Assembly: GCF_030159055.1 (NCBI RefSeq)
Contig: NZ_BQXQ01000023.1
Span: 19,538 to 83,537 of the forward strand
Reading direction: 5' to 3'
Source of the DNA: Acidovorax sp. SUPP3334
Lineage (GTDB): Bacteria; Pseudomonadota; Gammaproteobacteria; Burkholderiales; Burkholderiaceae_C
DNA length: 64,000 bases
The notes under the pieces are model-generated. The model made no database searches. It had not been told where the DNA came from and saw only the letters and a program-made list of their open reading frames with translations. Position numbers and translations under genes: made by a program. Positions 49,844 through 59,097 of this stretch are shown here, piece by piece (the first letter of the stretch is position 1; every line of letters begins with the position of its first letter).

Positions 49844-50160
49844 ACGGCCCGGGACCTGCCCGATCTTTTCCTGACCCGTCCCCGGAGTCTTTACGGCCAC
49901 GCGCCAGCGGGGCGCTGCGGAAAGCCCGGAAAAGCCGCAAAAAACCGCGCTTTGCAGAAATCACGCTTGCGCGGCGGGCCGAGCCCCGTCAAGATTCCCC
50001 GAAAGCCCTTCGTTGGCAGAGGTTGATTTCAAAGGGGAGGCGTGGGCGGCCCAGAGCACGGACATTACGCGCCTTGCCGGTTGTCTTGCGGGCGCGGCAT
50101 TCAAGCCGGCCGCAGCAATGGCCGATAACGCATTGCCCCGCCCACCAAGACCCCGCCGCC
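49844..50160. other. Intergenic region before the chemotaxis/c-di-GMP cluster
   Basis: 317 bp without a credible gene. It must hold the promoter of the following cluster, but no sigma-28, sigma-54 or strong sigma-70 match could be pointed out. No obvious repeats or RNA. Confidence 0.5.
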
Positions 50161-52017
50161 ATGAACGCCTCCATCTCCCCCTTGCCGACTCCGAATTCGA
50201 GCGCGCGCACCCAGGGCCTGCTGGCCGCGCTGGAGCGGGTGCAATGCACCATCGAATTCGACCTGGACGGGCGGATCCAGCACGCCAACCCGCTGTTCCT
50301 GGGGCGCATGGGCTACACGCTGGAGGAGGTCGTCGGGCAGCACCACAGCCTGTTTTGCTCGCCAGAAGTGGTGCGGTCGGCCGAATACGCGCGGCTGTGG
50401 GAACGGCTGGGCCGCGGCGAAGTCGATGCCGGCCGCTACCGCCGCGTGGGCAAGGGCGGTGCGGACGTGTGGATCCAGGCGTCCTACAACCCGGTGCTCG
50501 ACTCCTCGGGCAAGCCGTACAAGGTGGTCAAGTTCGCCACCGACATCACCGCCGAAACGCGCCAGGCCGCGGAAACCAAGGGCAAGCTCGATGCCATCGG
50601 CCTGTCGCAGGCCGTGATCGAATTCAGCGTGGACGGCAGCATCCTGACCGCCAACCCGAATTTCCTGCGCACCATGGGCTACACGCTGGATGAAATCCGC
50701 AGTAGGCACCACAGCATGTTCTGCGACCCCGCCTTCGTCAAAACACAGGTCTATCGCGATTTCTGGGCCGACCTGGGCGAGGGCAAGTTCCAGAGCGGCC
50801 GCTACCGGCGCATCGGCAAGCACGAAGCGGGCATCTGGATCCAGGCCACCTACAACCCGATCTTCGACCCGGACGGCCGCGTGTACAAGGTGGTGAAGTT
50901 CGCCGTCAACGTGACCGAGCAGGTCGAGCGCGAAGAGGCCGTGGCGCAGAAGGTGAAGGACATCGGGGCCGTGCTGCATGCCATCTCGGTGTCGATCGAG
51001 CAGGTGGCGCGCAGCTCCGAGCGGTCGGCAGCGCTCGCCACCCAGACCCAGCGCGAGGCCGGCGAAGGCAACCAGTTGCTGGCCCGTTCGCGCGAAGCCA
51101 TCGCCGCCATCGAGCAGTCGTCCACCGACATCCGCGACATCGTGGTCCCCTTGCCTCCCGTGGAGCTGAGCCTGCCCGGCGGCGGCCTCACGGCGGCGAT
51201 CAGCGAGCTGCGCGGCCGCAAGCTGCCGCTGGTGGCCGTTGCCGGCCAGCCAGTACGCGCGGGAGCGCCCCTGCCGCCCTGGGTGGCCGTGCTGGAGCGG
51301 CAGGGCCTGTGGATCGGGCTGATGGCAGACACCTGCCGGCAACTGGCCGACCTGGCGGAGTCCGACCTGGCTCTCACCCCGGGCGAACCGTTCCTGAAGG
51401 GCATGACCTCGGTGCCGGGCGTGGGCACGCTGCGGGTGCTGGACATCGACAGACTCTTCGACGCCGTGCCCGAGGCCGCCATGAGCCGGGCGGCGCCTGG
51501 CGGGGCCGATGCAACGGCCGGCCAGGCCACCGATGCCGGCCCGCAAGCGGGCGATGGCGACCACGATGGCCCGGCCGTCGATTCCAATGGCCCGGTCATC
51601 GACTCGCACTTTCTGGTCTTCGAGGCCGGCGCGCTGTACGCCACGCCCGTGGACAGCGTGGTCGGCGTGGCCGAGCTGCCGCAGCCGACCATCGACGAGC
51701 TGGCGCTCGGCCGCCCGGCCGTGATGCCCTGGCGCGGCAAGACGCTCAAGGTGGTTTCGCTGCCATCGCTCGACGGCTCGACGATCCCCATGGTGCCGCG
51801 CATGGCCATCCTGCTGGAGCCCCTTCCTCCGGGCCACGCGACCGTGGCCATCGCGATTTCCCGGCTGTGCGACTGGCTACAGGCCCACCGGGCCGACCAC
51901 CGCGAAATGCGGCTGGGCGCATTGGGCGAGTTCCGCATGATCACGCACGAGCACGAGGGCAACAGCGCCAGCATGGTCGTCGTGGACCTGGGCGAAATGG
52001 CCTACCTGCTCGGTTGA
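50161..52017 (+). CDS. PAS-PAS chemoreceptor fragment fused to CheW-like domains
   Basis: 618 residues. Two tandem PAS domains of the BdlA/Aer type (about 20-130 and 145-255; each ends in YKVVKFA and carries RMGYTLEEV or TMGYTLDEI) are followed by the start of an MCP signalling coiled coil (IEQVARSSERSAALATQTQ, IEQSSTDIRDIV). At about residue 329 the coiled coil breaks off. The conserved hairpin tip (NLLALNAAIEAARAGE type) is absent, and the sequence continues in CheW-like beta domains (ISELRGRKLPLVAVAGQPV; FLVFEAGALYATPVDSVVGV). Either an internal in-frame deletion of a larger MCP-CheW protein or a PAS-controlled CheW. Confidence 0.8.
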   Translation: MNASISPLPTPNSSARTQGLLAALERVQCTIEFDLDGRIQHANPLFLGRMGYTLEEVVGQHHSLFCSPEVVRSAEYARLWERLGRGEVDAGRYRRVGKGGADVWIQASYNPVLDSSGKPYKVVKFATDITAETRQAAETKGKLDAIGLSQAVIEFSVDGSILTANPNFLRTMGYTLDEIRSRHHSMFCDPAFVKTQVYRDFWADLGEGKFQSGRYRRIGKHEAGIWIQATYNPIFDPDGRVYKVVKFAVNVTEQVEREEAVAQKVKDIGAVLHAISVSIEQVARSSERSAALATQTQREAGEGNQLLARSREAIAAIEQSSTDIRDIVVPLPPVELSLPGGGLTAAISELRGRKLPLVAVAGQPVRAGAPLPPWVAVLERQGLWIGLMADTCRQLADLAESDLALTPGEPFLKGMTSVPGVGTLRVLDIDRLFDAVPEAAMSRAAPGGADATAGQATDAGPQAGDGDHDGPAVDSNGPVIDSHFLVFEAGALYATPVDSVVGVAELPQPTIDELALGRPAVMPWRGKTLKVVSLPSLDGSTIPMVPRMAILLEPLPPGHATVAIAISRLCDWLQAHRADHREMRLGALGEFRMITHEHEGNSASMVVVDLGEMAYLLG

Positions 52018-52061
52018 ACCGGGCGCTGCTGCATCCCACACACCTCCAGGACCCCTACCCA

Positions 52062-52562
52062 ATGATTCCAGCCAGGCTCCCTGACAACGAAACGCAGCGG
52101 CTGCGCGCGCTGCAAGACCTGATGCTGCTCGACACGGCCCCGGAGGAACGCTTCGACCGGTTCGTGCGCTTCGCGGCCGAGCAGCTGGACGCGCCCATCG
52201 CGCTGATGAGCCTCATCGATGACGATCGGCAGTGGTTCAAGTCGCGCGTGGGTCTGGCCCTGCCGCAGACGGGCCGCGACGTTTCCTTCTGCGCGCACGC
52301 CATCCTGCAGCCGGAGCTGTTCGTGATGGAGGACGCCAACCTGGATGCGCGCTTTGCGGGCAACCCGCTGGTGACGCAGGCGCCGCACATCCGGTTCTAT
52401 GCCGGCGCCCCCTTGAGCGCACCGACCGGCGAGCGGCTTGGCACACTGTGCATCATCGACACCAAGCCCCGCCGCCTGAACCCGACCGAGAGGGCCGTGC
52501 TGCGGACGCTGGGCCAGTTGGCCAATGAGACCATTGCCGGCAAAACAGAAACCGACGCATGA
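52062..52562 (+). CDS. Stand-alone GAF domain protein
   Basis: 166-residue GAF-only sensor. Characteristic opening ETQRLRALQDLMLLDTAPEE, then IALMSLIDDDRQWFKSRVGL, SFCAHAILQPELFVMEDA and FYAGAPLSAPTGERLGTLCII, the subgroup found in front of GGDEF/EAL proteins and histidine kinases. The GAF domain of the EAL protein three genes downstream (53028) is closely related. Its stop overlaps the next ATG (ATGA). Probably binds a small ligand and acts together with its neighbours in a c-di-GMP or chemotaxis circuit. Confidence 0.88.
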   Translation: MIPARLPDNETQRLRALQDLMLLDTAPEERFDRFVRFAAEQLDAPIALMSLIDDDRQWFKSRVGLALPQTGRDVSFCAHAILQPELFVMEDANLDARFAGNPLVTQAPHIRFYAGAPLSAPTGERLGTLCIIDTKPRRLNPTERAVLRTLGQLANETIAGKTETDA

Positions 52563-52954
52563 CCCGCCTGCCCCCCCTGCCCGTCCTTTTGCTGGTGGAG
52601 CCCCAGTTCGTACTGCGCCGCACGATCGTTTCGGTCGCGCGGGATCTCGGCCTGGTGGAATTCCACGAGGCCACCAGCGTGACGCGCGACCTGCCCGTGC
52701 TGGCCGCCCGGCCGTTCTTCGGCCTGGTGCTCGATTGCGACGATGTCTCGGCATCGACCGACCTGCTCTCGCGCCTGCGCAGCGGCGCCTTCGCCTGCCC
52801 GGCCGACATGCCGGTGCTGGCGCTGTCGTCACAGGACGATCCAGAGCGCGACGCATGGCGCGAGGCCATCGGCGTGCAGGACACGCTGCGCAAGCCGTTC
52901 AAGATCGGCGCACTGCTCGAATCGGTGCAGGCGATGGCAAAGCGCAAGCGATGA
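52559..52954 (+). CDS. Degenerate response-regulator receiver protein
   Basis: 131 residues with a receiver fold (LLLVEPQFVLRRTIVSVARDL at beta1/alpha1, FGLVLDCDD at beta3, LALSSQDDPE at beta4, LRKPFKIGALLE at beta5/alpha5). The conserved Lys in RKPF and a candidate phosphoacceptor Asp in LDCDD are present. The acidic pair after beta1 is reduced to VEP, so Mg2+ binding and phosphorylation are questionable. No output domain. Overlaps the GAF gene by 4 nt. Likely a phosphorylation-independent adaptor in this cluster. Confidence 0.8.
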   Translation: MTRLPPLPVLLLVEPQFVLRRTIVSVARDLGLVEFHEATSVTRDLPVLAARPFFGLVLDCDDVSASTDLLSRLRSGAFACPADMPVLALSSQDDPERDAWREAIGVQDTLRKPFKIGALLESVQAMAKRKR

Positions 52955-53027
52955 CCGGGCCGCACCGCACGGCGGGCCGCCGCCCATCCGTGAACCATTC
53001 CACCGACGCCGCGGGAGAAAGCAGGCC

Positions 53028-54950
53028 GTGCAAGCGCTGATACCGACGATCCCGCATTCCGATTCCACCTTCGGCCACGACGCCGCCCTGGACCCCGAAG
53101 GGCGCCACCAACGAGAGCAGCAGCGCCTGTTCGCCCTGCGGGCCAGCGGCCTGATGGACACGCCGCCCAGCGACGGTTTCGACCGCATCACCCGGCTGGC
53201 GAGCGCGCTGTTCGACACCCCCATTGCCCTGGTCACCCTGCTGGAGGCCGACCGCCAGTGGCACAAGTCGCGCATCGGCCTGTCTGCCTGCGAGCTGCCC
53301 CGTTCGGTGGCGTTTTGCCACTACACCATCGAGTGCGCCGACCTGCTGGTCGTGAACGACACGCGGCTGGACGACCGCTTCGCCGACAACCCGCTGGTGA
53401 CCGGCGAGGTCGGCGTGCGCTTTTATGCCGGCGCGCCCCTGGTGCTGCCCGATGGCCATGCGCTCGGCGCACTGTGCATCCTGGACCAGCGGCCGCGCAC
53501 GCTGGATGCCACCCAGCGCCAGCAGTTGAAAGACCTGGCCGCCCTGGTGATGAACGAGATCGCGCTGCTGCGCACGGCCGGGCGCATCAACGAGATCACT
53601 GGCCTGCACAACCGGGCCCAGCTCGTGCACGACCTGATGGACCGTTGCCTGCAAACGCCCGGCCAATCCCGCACGCTGGTGCTGCTGGACGTGATCCGCG
53701 ACCGCGACCTGCAGCAGGCCGTGCGCGCCATCGGCATCCCGCCGCTGGAGGCCGGCCTGCGCGACGTGGCGCGGCACCTGGCCGATGCCCTGGGGCCGGG
53801 TGCGCAGCTCTACCATGCGTCGGAGACCCGCTTCGCCTACCTGCTGCCCGAGGACAGCCCGGCGGCGCAGGAGCAGGCCGTGCTGTCCGTGCAGCGCCGC
53901 CTGCAGGAAGCCTTTCGCAGCGGCCGCGTGGTGCTGGAGCTGCACCTGGTGGCGGGGCTGGCGCGGTTCACGCTCGATGCGGAATCGGCCAACGACGTGC
54001 TGCGCCGCGCGACCTCGGCCCTGCACCAGGCCGACGAACTGCACCGCCCGTTCGTCTGGTACGCCCCCGAATCCGACACCGCCCACCGCCGCGCCTTCGC
54101 GCTGCTGCGCGGGCTGCCGCAGGGTTTGGCCGAAGGCGATTTCCGGCTCGTGTACCAGCCGCAGTTCGAAGTGCGACAGAAGCGTTTTTCGGGCGTCGAG
54201 GCGCTGATCCGCTGGCGCCATCCGCGCCACGGCAACGTCTCGCCCGCCGAGTTCATTGCCCAGGTGGAGCAGACCGCACTGATCCACCTGCTCACCGAAT
54301 GGGTGCTGCACACGGCCCTGGCCCAGTTGGCGGACTGGAACCGGCAGGGCCTGCCGATGACGATGGCGGTCAACGTCTCGGCCCGCAACCTGGAGCACCC
54401 GGATTTCGTCACCATCCTGCGCAACGCGCTGGCGCTGCACGGCGTGGCCGCACGGCAGCTGCACATCGAATGCACCGAGAGCGTGGCCCTGACCGGGCGT
54501 GCCACGCAAGGGGTGCTCGAGGAAATCCGGGCCATGGGGCTCAAGGTGTCGCTGGACGATTTCGGCATCGGCTACTGCAACCTGTCGTGCCTGCGCGGGC
54601 TGCCGGCGGAAATGCTCAAGCTCGACCAGTCGCTGGTCAAACCGATCGCCGACGACATGCAGGCATGGACGCTGCTGCGCACCATCATCGCGCTCGGGCA
54701 GCGCCTGGGCTACCAACTGGTGGCCGAGGGCGTGGAGAGCCGCGAGATTCTGGACATGGTGGCCGAGGCGGGCTGCGACCTCGCCCAGGGCTACTTCCTG
54801 GCCTACCCCATGGAGGCGGAGGCCGTGGCGCCCTTCTTCGCCGCCCAGGCGACGGCAGGCTGGCATGAAAAGCTTTTCATGGCCGACGGGAAAGAACTTC
54901 ACGCGGCCGGGGCCGCCGAAGGCACTGTTTTCGGCAGCAGGATGGCGTAG
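53028..54950 (+). CDS. GAF-(degenerate GGDEF)-EAL c-di-GMP phosphodiesterase
   Basis: 640 residues from GTG 53028 (GGGAGAAAG upstream). GAF domain (about 30-180), then a GGDEF-like domain whose signature is lost (SETRFAYLLPE at the expected site), so no cyclase activity. An EAL domain follows with its catalytic set: GVEALIRWRHP, MAVNVSARNLEHPDF, HIECTESVAL, VSLDDFGIGY, EMLKLDQSLVK and VAEGVES. Predicted active c-di-GMP phosphodiesterase gated by GAF. Same direction as the PAS-CheW, GAF and receiver genes; together they probably tune motility. Confidence 0.9.
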   Translation: MQALIPTIPHSDSTFGHDAALDPEGRHQREQQRLFALRASGLMDTPPSDGFDRITRLASALFDTPIALVTLLEADRQWHKSRIGLSACELPRSVAFCHYTIECADLLVVNDTRLDDRFADNPLVTGEVGVRFYAGAPLVLPDGHALGALCILDQRPRTLDATQRQQLKDLAALVMNEIALLRTAGRINEITGLHNRAQLVHDLMDRCLQTPGQSRTLVLLDVIRDRDLQQAVRAIGIPPLEAGLRDVARHLADALGPGAQLYHASETRFAYLLPEDSPAAQEQAVLSVQRRLQEAFRSGRVVLELHLVAGLARFTLDAESANDVLRRATSALHQADELHRPFVWYAPESDTAHRRAFALLRGLPQGLAEGDFRLVYQPQFEVRQKRFSGVEALIRWRHPRHGNVSPAEFIAQVEQTALIHLLTEWVLHTALAQLADWNRQGLPMTMAVNVSARNLEHPDFVTILRNALALHGVAARQLHIECTESVALTGRATQGVLEEIRAMGLKVSLDDFGIGYCNLSCLRGLPAEMLKLDQSLVKPIADDMQAWTLLRTIIALGQRLGYQLVAEGVESREILDMVAEAGCDLAQGYFLAYPMEAEAVAPFFAAQATAGWHEKLFMADGKELHAAGAAEGTVFGSRMA

Positions 54951-54996
54951 AGTGCCCTCAGCGCGGCCCGCCCCGGCCGCGACCGTGCCGCACACC

Positions 54997-56493
54997 ATGA
55001 CGCCTGCCACCGCCCTCGACCCGCATCCGACGCCCCAGGCCATCAAGGCCCGCCTGATCCCCGCGCTGCAGGCCGTGCTGCCCGCGCACGCGCTGCTCTG
55101 GCATGCCGAAGACACCACGCCCTACGAATGCGACGGGCTCACCGCCTACCGCCAGCGCCCGCTGGCCGTGGCGCTGCCCGAAACCTATGCGCAGGTACAG
55201 GCCGTGCTGCGCGCCTGCCACGCGCTGGCGGTGCCGGTGGTGGCCCGCGGGGCCGGCACGGGCCTGTCGGGCGGGGCCATGCCGCATGCGCTGGGCGTGA
55301 CGCTGTCGCTGGCCAAGTTCAACCGCATCCTGCGCATGGACCCGGTGTCGCGCACGGCGGTCGTGCAGTGCGGGGTGCGCAACCTGGCCATCAGCGAGGC
55401 GGCGGCACCCCACGGCCTGTACTACGCGCCCGACCCGAGCAGCCAGATCGCCTGCACCATCGGCGGCAACATCGCCGAGAACTCGGGCGGCGTGCACTGC
55501 CTGAAGTACGGCCTCACGGTGCACAACGTGCTGCGCATCGAGGGCTTCACGATGGAGGGCGAGCCCGTCACCTTCGGCAGCGAGGCGCTGGACGCCCCCG
55601 GCTACGACCTGCTGGCCGCCGTGATCGGCAGCGAAGGCATGCTGGCCGTGGCCACCGAGGTGACGGTGCGCCTCATCCCCAAGCCGCAACTGGCGCGCTG
55701 CATCATGGCCAGCTTCGACGATGTGCGCCGCGCGGGCGACGCGGTGGCGGCGATCATCGCGGCGGGCATCATTCCCGCAGGCCTGGAAATGATGGACAAG
55801 CCCATGACCGCCGCCGTGGAAGATTTCGTCTGCGCCGGCTACGACCTCACCGCCGAAGCCATCTTGCTGTGCGAGTCGGACGGCACGCCCGAAGAAGTGC
55901 AGGAGGAGATCGGCCGCATGAGCGAGGTGCTGCGCGCCGCGGGCGCCACGGCGCTCACCGTGAGCCAGGACGAGGCCGAACGCCTGCGCTTTTGGAGCGG
56001 CCGCAAGAACGCCTTTCCGGCCAGCGGACGCATCAGCCCCGACTACATGTGCATGGATTCGACCATTCCGCGCAAGCGCCTGGCCGACATCCTGCTCGCC
56101 ATCCAGGCGATGGAAAAGAAATACGCCCTGCGCTGCGCCAACGTGTTCCATGCGGGCGACGGCAACCTGCACCCCCTGATCCTGTTCGATGCCAACGACC
56201 CCGACCAGCTGCACCGCTGCGAACTCTTCGGCGCCGACATTCTGGAAACCAGCGTGGCCATGGGCGGCACGGTGACGGGCGAGCACGGCGTGGGGGTCGA
56301 GAAGCTCAATTCGATGTGCACGCAGTTCACCACCGAAGAGAACGCGCAGATGTTCGCGCTCAAGGCCGCATTCGATCCGGCCGGGCTGCTCAACCCGGGC
56401 AAGGTGATTCCCACCCTCAACCGCTGCGCCGAGTACGGAAAGATGCTGGTGCGCGGCGGCCAGATCGCCCACCCCGACCTGCCGCGCTTCTAG
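54997..56493 (+). CDS. glcD: FAD-linked oxidase, GlcD-like (glycolate/D-lactate dehydrogenase family)
   Basis: 498 residues. FAD-binding domain of the VAO/PCMH type: VPVVARGAGTGLSGGAMPHA, PSSQIACTIGGNIAENSGG and LLAAVIGSEGMLAVATEVTV. C-terminal FAD-oxidase domain: NVFHAGDGNLHPLILFD (conserved HxGDGNxH) and TGEHGVGVEKL. Matches glycolate oxidase subunit GlcD in length and motifs; D-lactate or another 2-hydroxy acid is an alternative substrate. glcE and glcF, the usual partners, do not follow here; the next genes are on the other strand. ATG 54997 is the first in-frame Met before the conserved region. Confidence 0.88.
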   Translation: MTPATALDPHPTPQAIKARLIPALQAVLPAHALLWHAEDTTPYECDGLTAYRQRPLAVALPETYAQVQAVLRACHALAVPVVARGAGTGLSGGAMPHALGVTLSLAKFNRILRMDPVSRTAVVQCGVRNLAISEAAAPHGLYYAPDPSSQIACTIGGNIAENSGGVHCLKYGLTVHNVLRIEGFTMEGEPVTFGSEALDAPGYDLLAAVIGSEGMLAVATEVTVRLIPKPQLARCIMASFDDVRRAGDAVAAIIAAGIIPAGLEMMDKPMTAAVEDFVCAGYDLTAEAILLCESDGTPEEVQEEIGRMSEVLRAAGATALTVSQDEAERLRFWSGRKNAFPASGRISPDYMCMDSTIPRKRLADILLAIQAMEKKYALRCANVFHAGDGNLHPLILFDANDPDQLHRCELFGADILETSVAMGGTVTGEHGVGVEKLNSMCTQFTTEENAQMFALKAAFDPAGLLNPGKVIPTLNRCAEYGKMLVRGGQIAHPDLPRF

Positions 56494-56557
56494 GGCGGCG
56501 GCTTCACCGGGCCGCCCCCGGCAGGCTGGGGTGCGCCGCCTGCCGCAGCGGGCCGCC

Positions 56558-57184
56558 TTACAGCGTCAGCACCACGAACAGGCAGGCCACCCATGCGGCC
56601 AGCGGCCCCAGGTTCTGGCCCAGTTGCCGTGCGCGACGGTACAGGTACACGGGCGCGAGCCACACCCAGCCGCGAAAGCCGGCCGTGTCGTGTCCGGCGC
56701 GCCACAGCCAGCGCTCGTCCACGAAGGCGATCAGCACGTTGAACGCCACGGTCAGAAAGAAGAAGGCGCCCGACTGCACCGCGCGCTGCGACAGGTAAGG
56801 GTCGCGGTACACCAGGTAGGCGACGAAGCCCTCCAGGGACACGCCCATGACCGGCGCGAAGGCCAGCAGCCAGGCCAGGGTGTTGTTCGCGCCGCCGTCG
56901 TCGGCATCTGCCTCTGAATCTGCGGGTGCATCGGCCGCGAATGCGCCGGCCGCGCCCAGAGCCTCGCCAACAGCCTCGCCCAGGTGCGGCCGGAACTCCG
57001 ACTGCTCCACCGGCACCCAGCACGGAAGGCCGGGCCGCCAGATGCGCTGGCCCGGCGGCAGGCGCTGCGTGCCGATCAGCCGCACGATCTCCTCGTCCGG
57101 CACGGGGCCAAGGCACTTGCCCGGGGTTTCGTAGTACCAGCAGGCACCCTCGTCCAGGGGAATGTCCCGTTCGGTTGCATTCAT
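56558..57184 (-). CDS. GYF_2 (DUF4339) domain membrane protein
   Basis: 208 residues. N-terminal GYF_2 domain (about 13-65): CWYYETPGKCLGPVPDEEIVRL and IWRPGLPCWVPVEQSEF. An acidic Ala-rich linker and about three to four membrane helices follow (LAWLLAFAPVMGVSLEGFVAYLV, FFFLTVAFNVLIAFV, LAAWVACLFVVLTL). GYF_2 domains bind Pro-rich peptides; the role of this membrane form is unknown. GGAGG is 7 nt before the ATG, which overlaps the stop of the upstream lipoprotein gene (ATGA), so the two are translationally coupled. Confidence 0.82.
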   Translation of the reverse strand: MNATERDIPLDEGACWYYETPGKCLGPVPDEEIVRLIGTQRLPPGQRIWRPGLPCWVPVEQSEFRPHLGEAVGEALGAAGAFAADAPADSEADADDGGANNTLAWLLAFAPVMGVSLEGFVAYLVYRDPYLSQRAVQSGAFFFLTVAFNVLIAFVDERWLWRAGHDTAGFRGWVWLAPVYLYRRARQLGQNLGPLAAWVACLFVVLTL

Positions 57185-57975
57185 CGCAAGGCCTCCGGGC
57201 GGCGCATCGCTGTGGAAAGGGCATCGGGCCGCTGCGCGCCAGGGTGCAGGCGGTTTTGCGCGGCGGGCGGGGCTGCATGCAGCGCCTCGAACGCGGGGCC
57301 TGGCAGAGCGGGAACGTCGGCGTCGGCGCCGGGGCCGGACCCGGTCAGCGGCAGCACGGTCGGAGGCGGGGGCGAGGCAGCGGCCGCTGCCAGCTTGCGC
57401 TGCAACACGCCTGCGGCCGGCAGCGAGCGGTAGCCGCGCCAGGCGCGCTCCAGCAGGCGCTGGTAGCCGGGCGACAGCGCCGGGCCGTCGTGCGCCGCCT
57501 CGGCGAACACGAAGCCGGCCGGCACCGGTTCGCGCGCGGTGTGGCTGGCGTATTCGGTGTCCACCCACGAACCGATCCAGACCGGGGCAGCCGCCTGCAT
57601 GCGCCACTCGGTCACCTCGCGCACGCGGCGGAAATCCACCGAGCGCTGGTGCAGCAGGTACACCACCTCGGCCCCGCCCGGCTCGCGCGACCGCCCCGGC
57701 ACCAGGGCCGCCAGCGCCTCGCGGGTGAGCCGCGCATAGTGCGCCGTCGCCTGCCGGTGCTCGCACGCGTATTGGACGACCCGGCGCCCCTGCGCGTCTT
57801 GAAACGACCGCCACTGCACGGCGGCGCAGGCCTGGCGCTGGTCCAGCGCCGCCCCCACCGCCCCGCCCGGCACGTCGGGGCGCTCCAGTCGCTTGACCTG
57901 CCGCACGGCCCCATCCCCGCAACCCGCCATCAGTCCGGCCACAGCGCAGCCGATCGCCATCCATCCCTGGTGCAT
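57181..57975 (-). CDS. Putative lipoprotein of unknown function
   Basis: 264 residues. A short leader with lipobox GLMAGC predicts lipidation at Cys19. The middle (about 45-140) is an alpha/beta region (QACAAVQWRSFQDAQGRRVVQYACEH, VVYLLHQRSVDFRRVREVTEWRM); the C-terminal third is Pro/Ala-rich. I do not recognise the family. It shares an ATGA overlap with the downstream GYF_2 membrane protein; the Pro-rich tail (SPPPPTVLPL) could be what a GYF domain binds, which is speculation. Confidence 0.7.
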   Translation of the reverse strand: MHQGWMAIGCAVAGLMAGCGDGAVRQVKRLERPDVPGGAVGAALDQRQACAAVQWRSFQDAQGRRVVQYACEHRQATAHYARLTREALAALVPGRSREPGGAEVVYLLHQRSVDFRRVREVTEWRMQAAAPVWIGSWVDTEYASHTAREPVPAGFVFAEAAHDGPALSPGYQRLLERAWRGYRSLPAAGVLQRKLAAAAASPPPPTVLPLTGSGPGADADVPALPGPAFEALHAAPPAAQNRLHPGAQRPDALSTAMRRPEALR

Positions 57976-58116
57976 TCACGCCTCCCTGCCGAGCTTCGCA
58001 GCGGCAGCCCGCAAGGGGCAGCGCTCGAATTCGGAAAGTTGATTTTTAATTAATTGCTAGTCGTGACTTTATCTGAAAATCAACACTTCGTCATCCCCGC
58101 TGCCTACGGTGCCGCC

Positions 58117-58557
58117 ATGAATGATCCCAAGCAGCTATTTGCCGAGAAATTACGAGAAGCCATGACGGCCGCGGGCTATGCGCCCAAGCCGTCCGTTCTG
58201 GAGCGAGAGTTCAATACCCGGCATTGGGGCAAGCCCATGACGCTGCATGGCGTGCGCCGGTGGCTGCTCGGCGAAACCATGCCCGACGCGCGCAAGCTCA
58301 TCGTGCTGGCCGAGTGGCTGCGCATGCCGGTGCAGGAACTGGCCTTCGGCGTGTCCGATTCCGGCGAAGTGCGCGAAGAGGCCGCCCGCTGGCACGTCGC
58401 ACTGGGCTACGAAGACCGCGAACTGTTCGACACCTACCTGAAGCTGCCCATCTCGAAGCGGCGGCTCGCGCGCGACGTCATCCTGGCCATCGCGAAGGCC
58501 CATGCACCGGCCCCGGTGCCCTCCCGCGAAGAGCCGCCAGACGGCCCGGCAGGCTGA
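58117..58557 (+). CDS. HTH-like small protein, paralog A
   Basis: 146 residues. The N-terminal half looks like a Cro/XRE-type helix-turn-helix (LFAEKLREAMTAAGY, then the unusual EREFNTRHWGKPMTLHGVRRW and ETMPDARKLIVLAEWL). The C-terminal half is helical and basic (DRELFDTYLKLPISKRRLARDVILAIAKA). First of three paralogs; it differs from B and C in about a quarter of its positions and has a longer Pro-rich tail, so it is the older copy. Its upstream region is unlike that shared by B and C. Probably a DNA-binding regulator; target unknown. Confidence 0.75.
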   Translation: MNDPKQLFAEKLREAMTAAGYAPKPSVLEREFNTRHWGKPMTLHGVRRWLLGETMPDARKLIVLAEWLRMPVQELAFGVSDSGEVREEAARWHVALGYEDRELFDTYLKLPISKRRLARDVILAIAKAHAPAPVPSREEPPDGPAG

Positions 58558-58652
58558 CAGCGCCGCCCCTTTTTCACCCGCAATCACTGGCTTTACGTAA
58601 CTCAAGTACAGAGTCAATCCAGGGCCAGTGGGCATCCCTAGGGTGCCGCCCC

Positions 58653-59072
58653 ATGCACGATCCCAAGCAACTTTTTGCAGAAAAATTACGCCAAGCCATG
58701 GTGGCGGCTGGCTACGCACCCAAGCCCTCGGTTCTGGAGCGGGAGTTCAACACCCGCCACTGGGGCAAGCCCATGACTTTGCACGGTGTTCGCCGCTGGC
58801 TGCTCGGCGAAACCATGCCGGACGCGCGCAAACTGATCACCCTCGCCGAATGGCTGCGCATGCCGGTGCAGGAGCTGGCCTTCGGCACGCCGGAAACCAC
58901 GTCCAAAGCTCGCGAAGAAGCCGCCCGCTGGCATGTGGGCCTCGGTTACGAGGACCGCGAGCTGTTCGAAACCTATTTGCGGCTGCCGGTGCCGCAGCGC
59001 CGCCTGGCGCGCGAGGTGATTTTGGCCGTCGCCAAGGCGCAGGCCGTGGACCAGACGCCGCGCAAGCGCTGA
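58653..59072 (+). CDS. HTH-like small protein, paralog B
   Basis: 139 residues, nearly identical to paralog C and clearly related to A. HTH-like N-terminal half (PSVLEREFNTRHWGKPMTLH, then LLGETMPDARKLITLAEWL) and a basic helical C terminus ending AVDQTPRKR. It starts MHDPKQLF at 58653. The leader shared with C contains TACGTAACT and AGTACAGAGTCAATCC, a possible conserved promoter or autoregulatory site. Function unknown; the retained Trp-Gly-Lys-Pro motif in all three copies suggests a specialised DNA- or nucleotide-contacting loop. Confidence 0.75.
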   Translation: MHDPKQLFAEKLRQAMVAAGYAPKPSVLEREFNTRHWGKPMTLHGVRRWLLGETMPDARKLITLAEWLRMPVQELAFGTPETTSKAREEAARWHVGLGYEDRELFETYLRLPVPQRRLAREVILAVAKAQAVDQTPRKR

Positions 59073-59097
59073 AAATATCGCCTGCGCGACGGGCATC

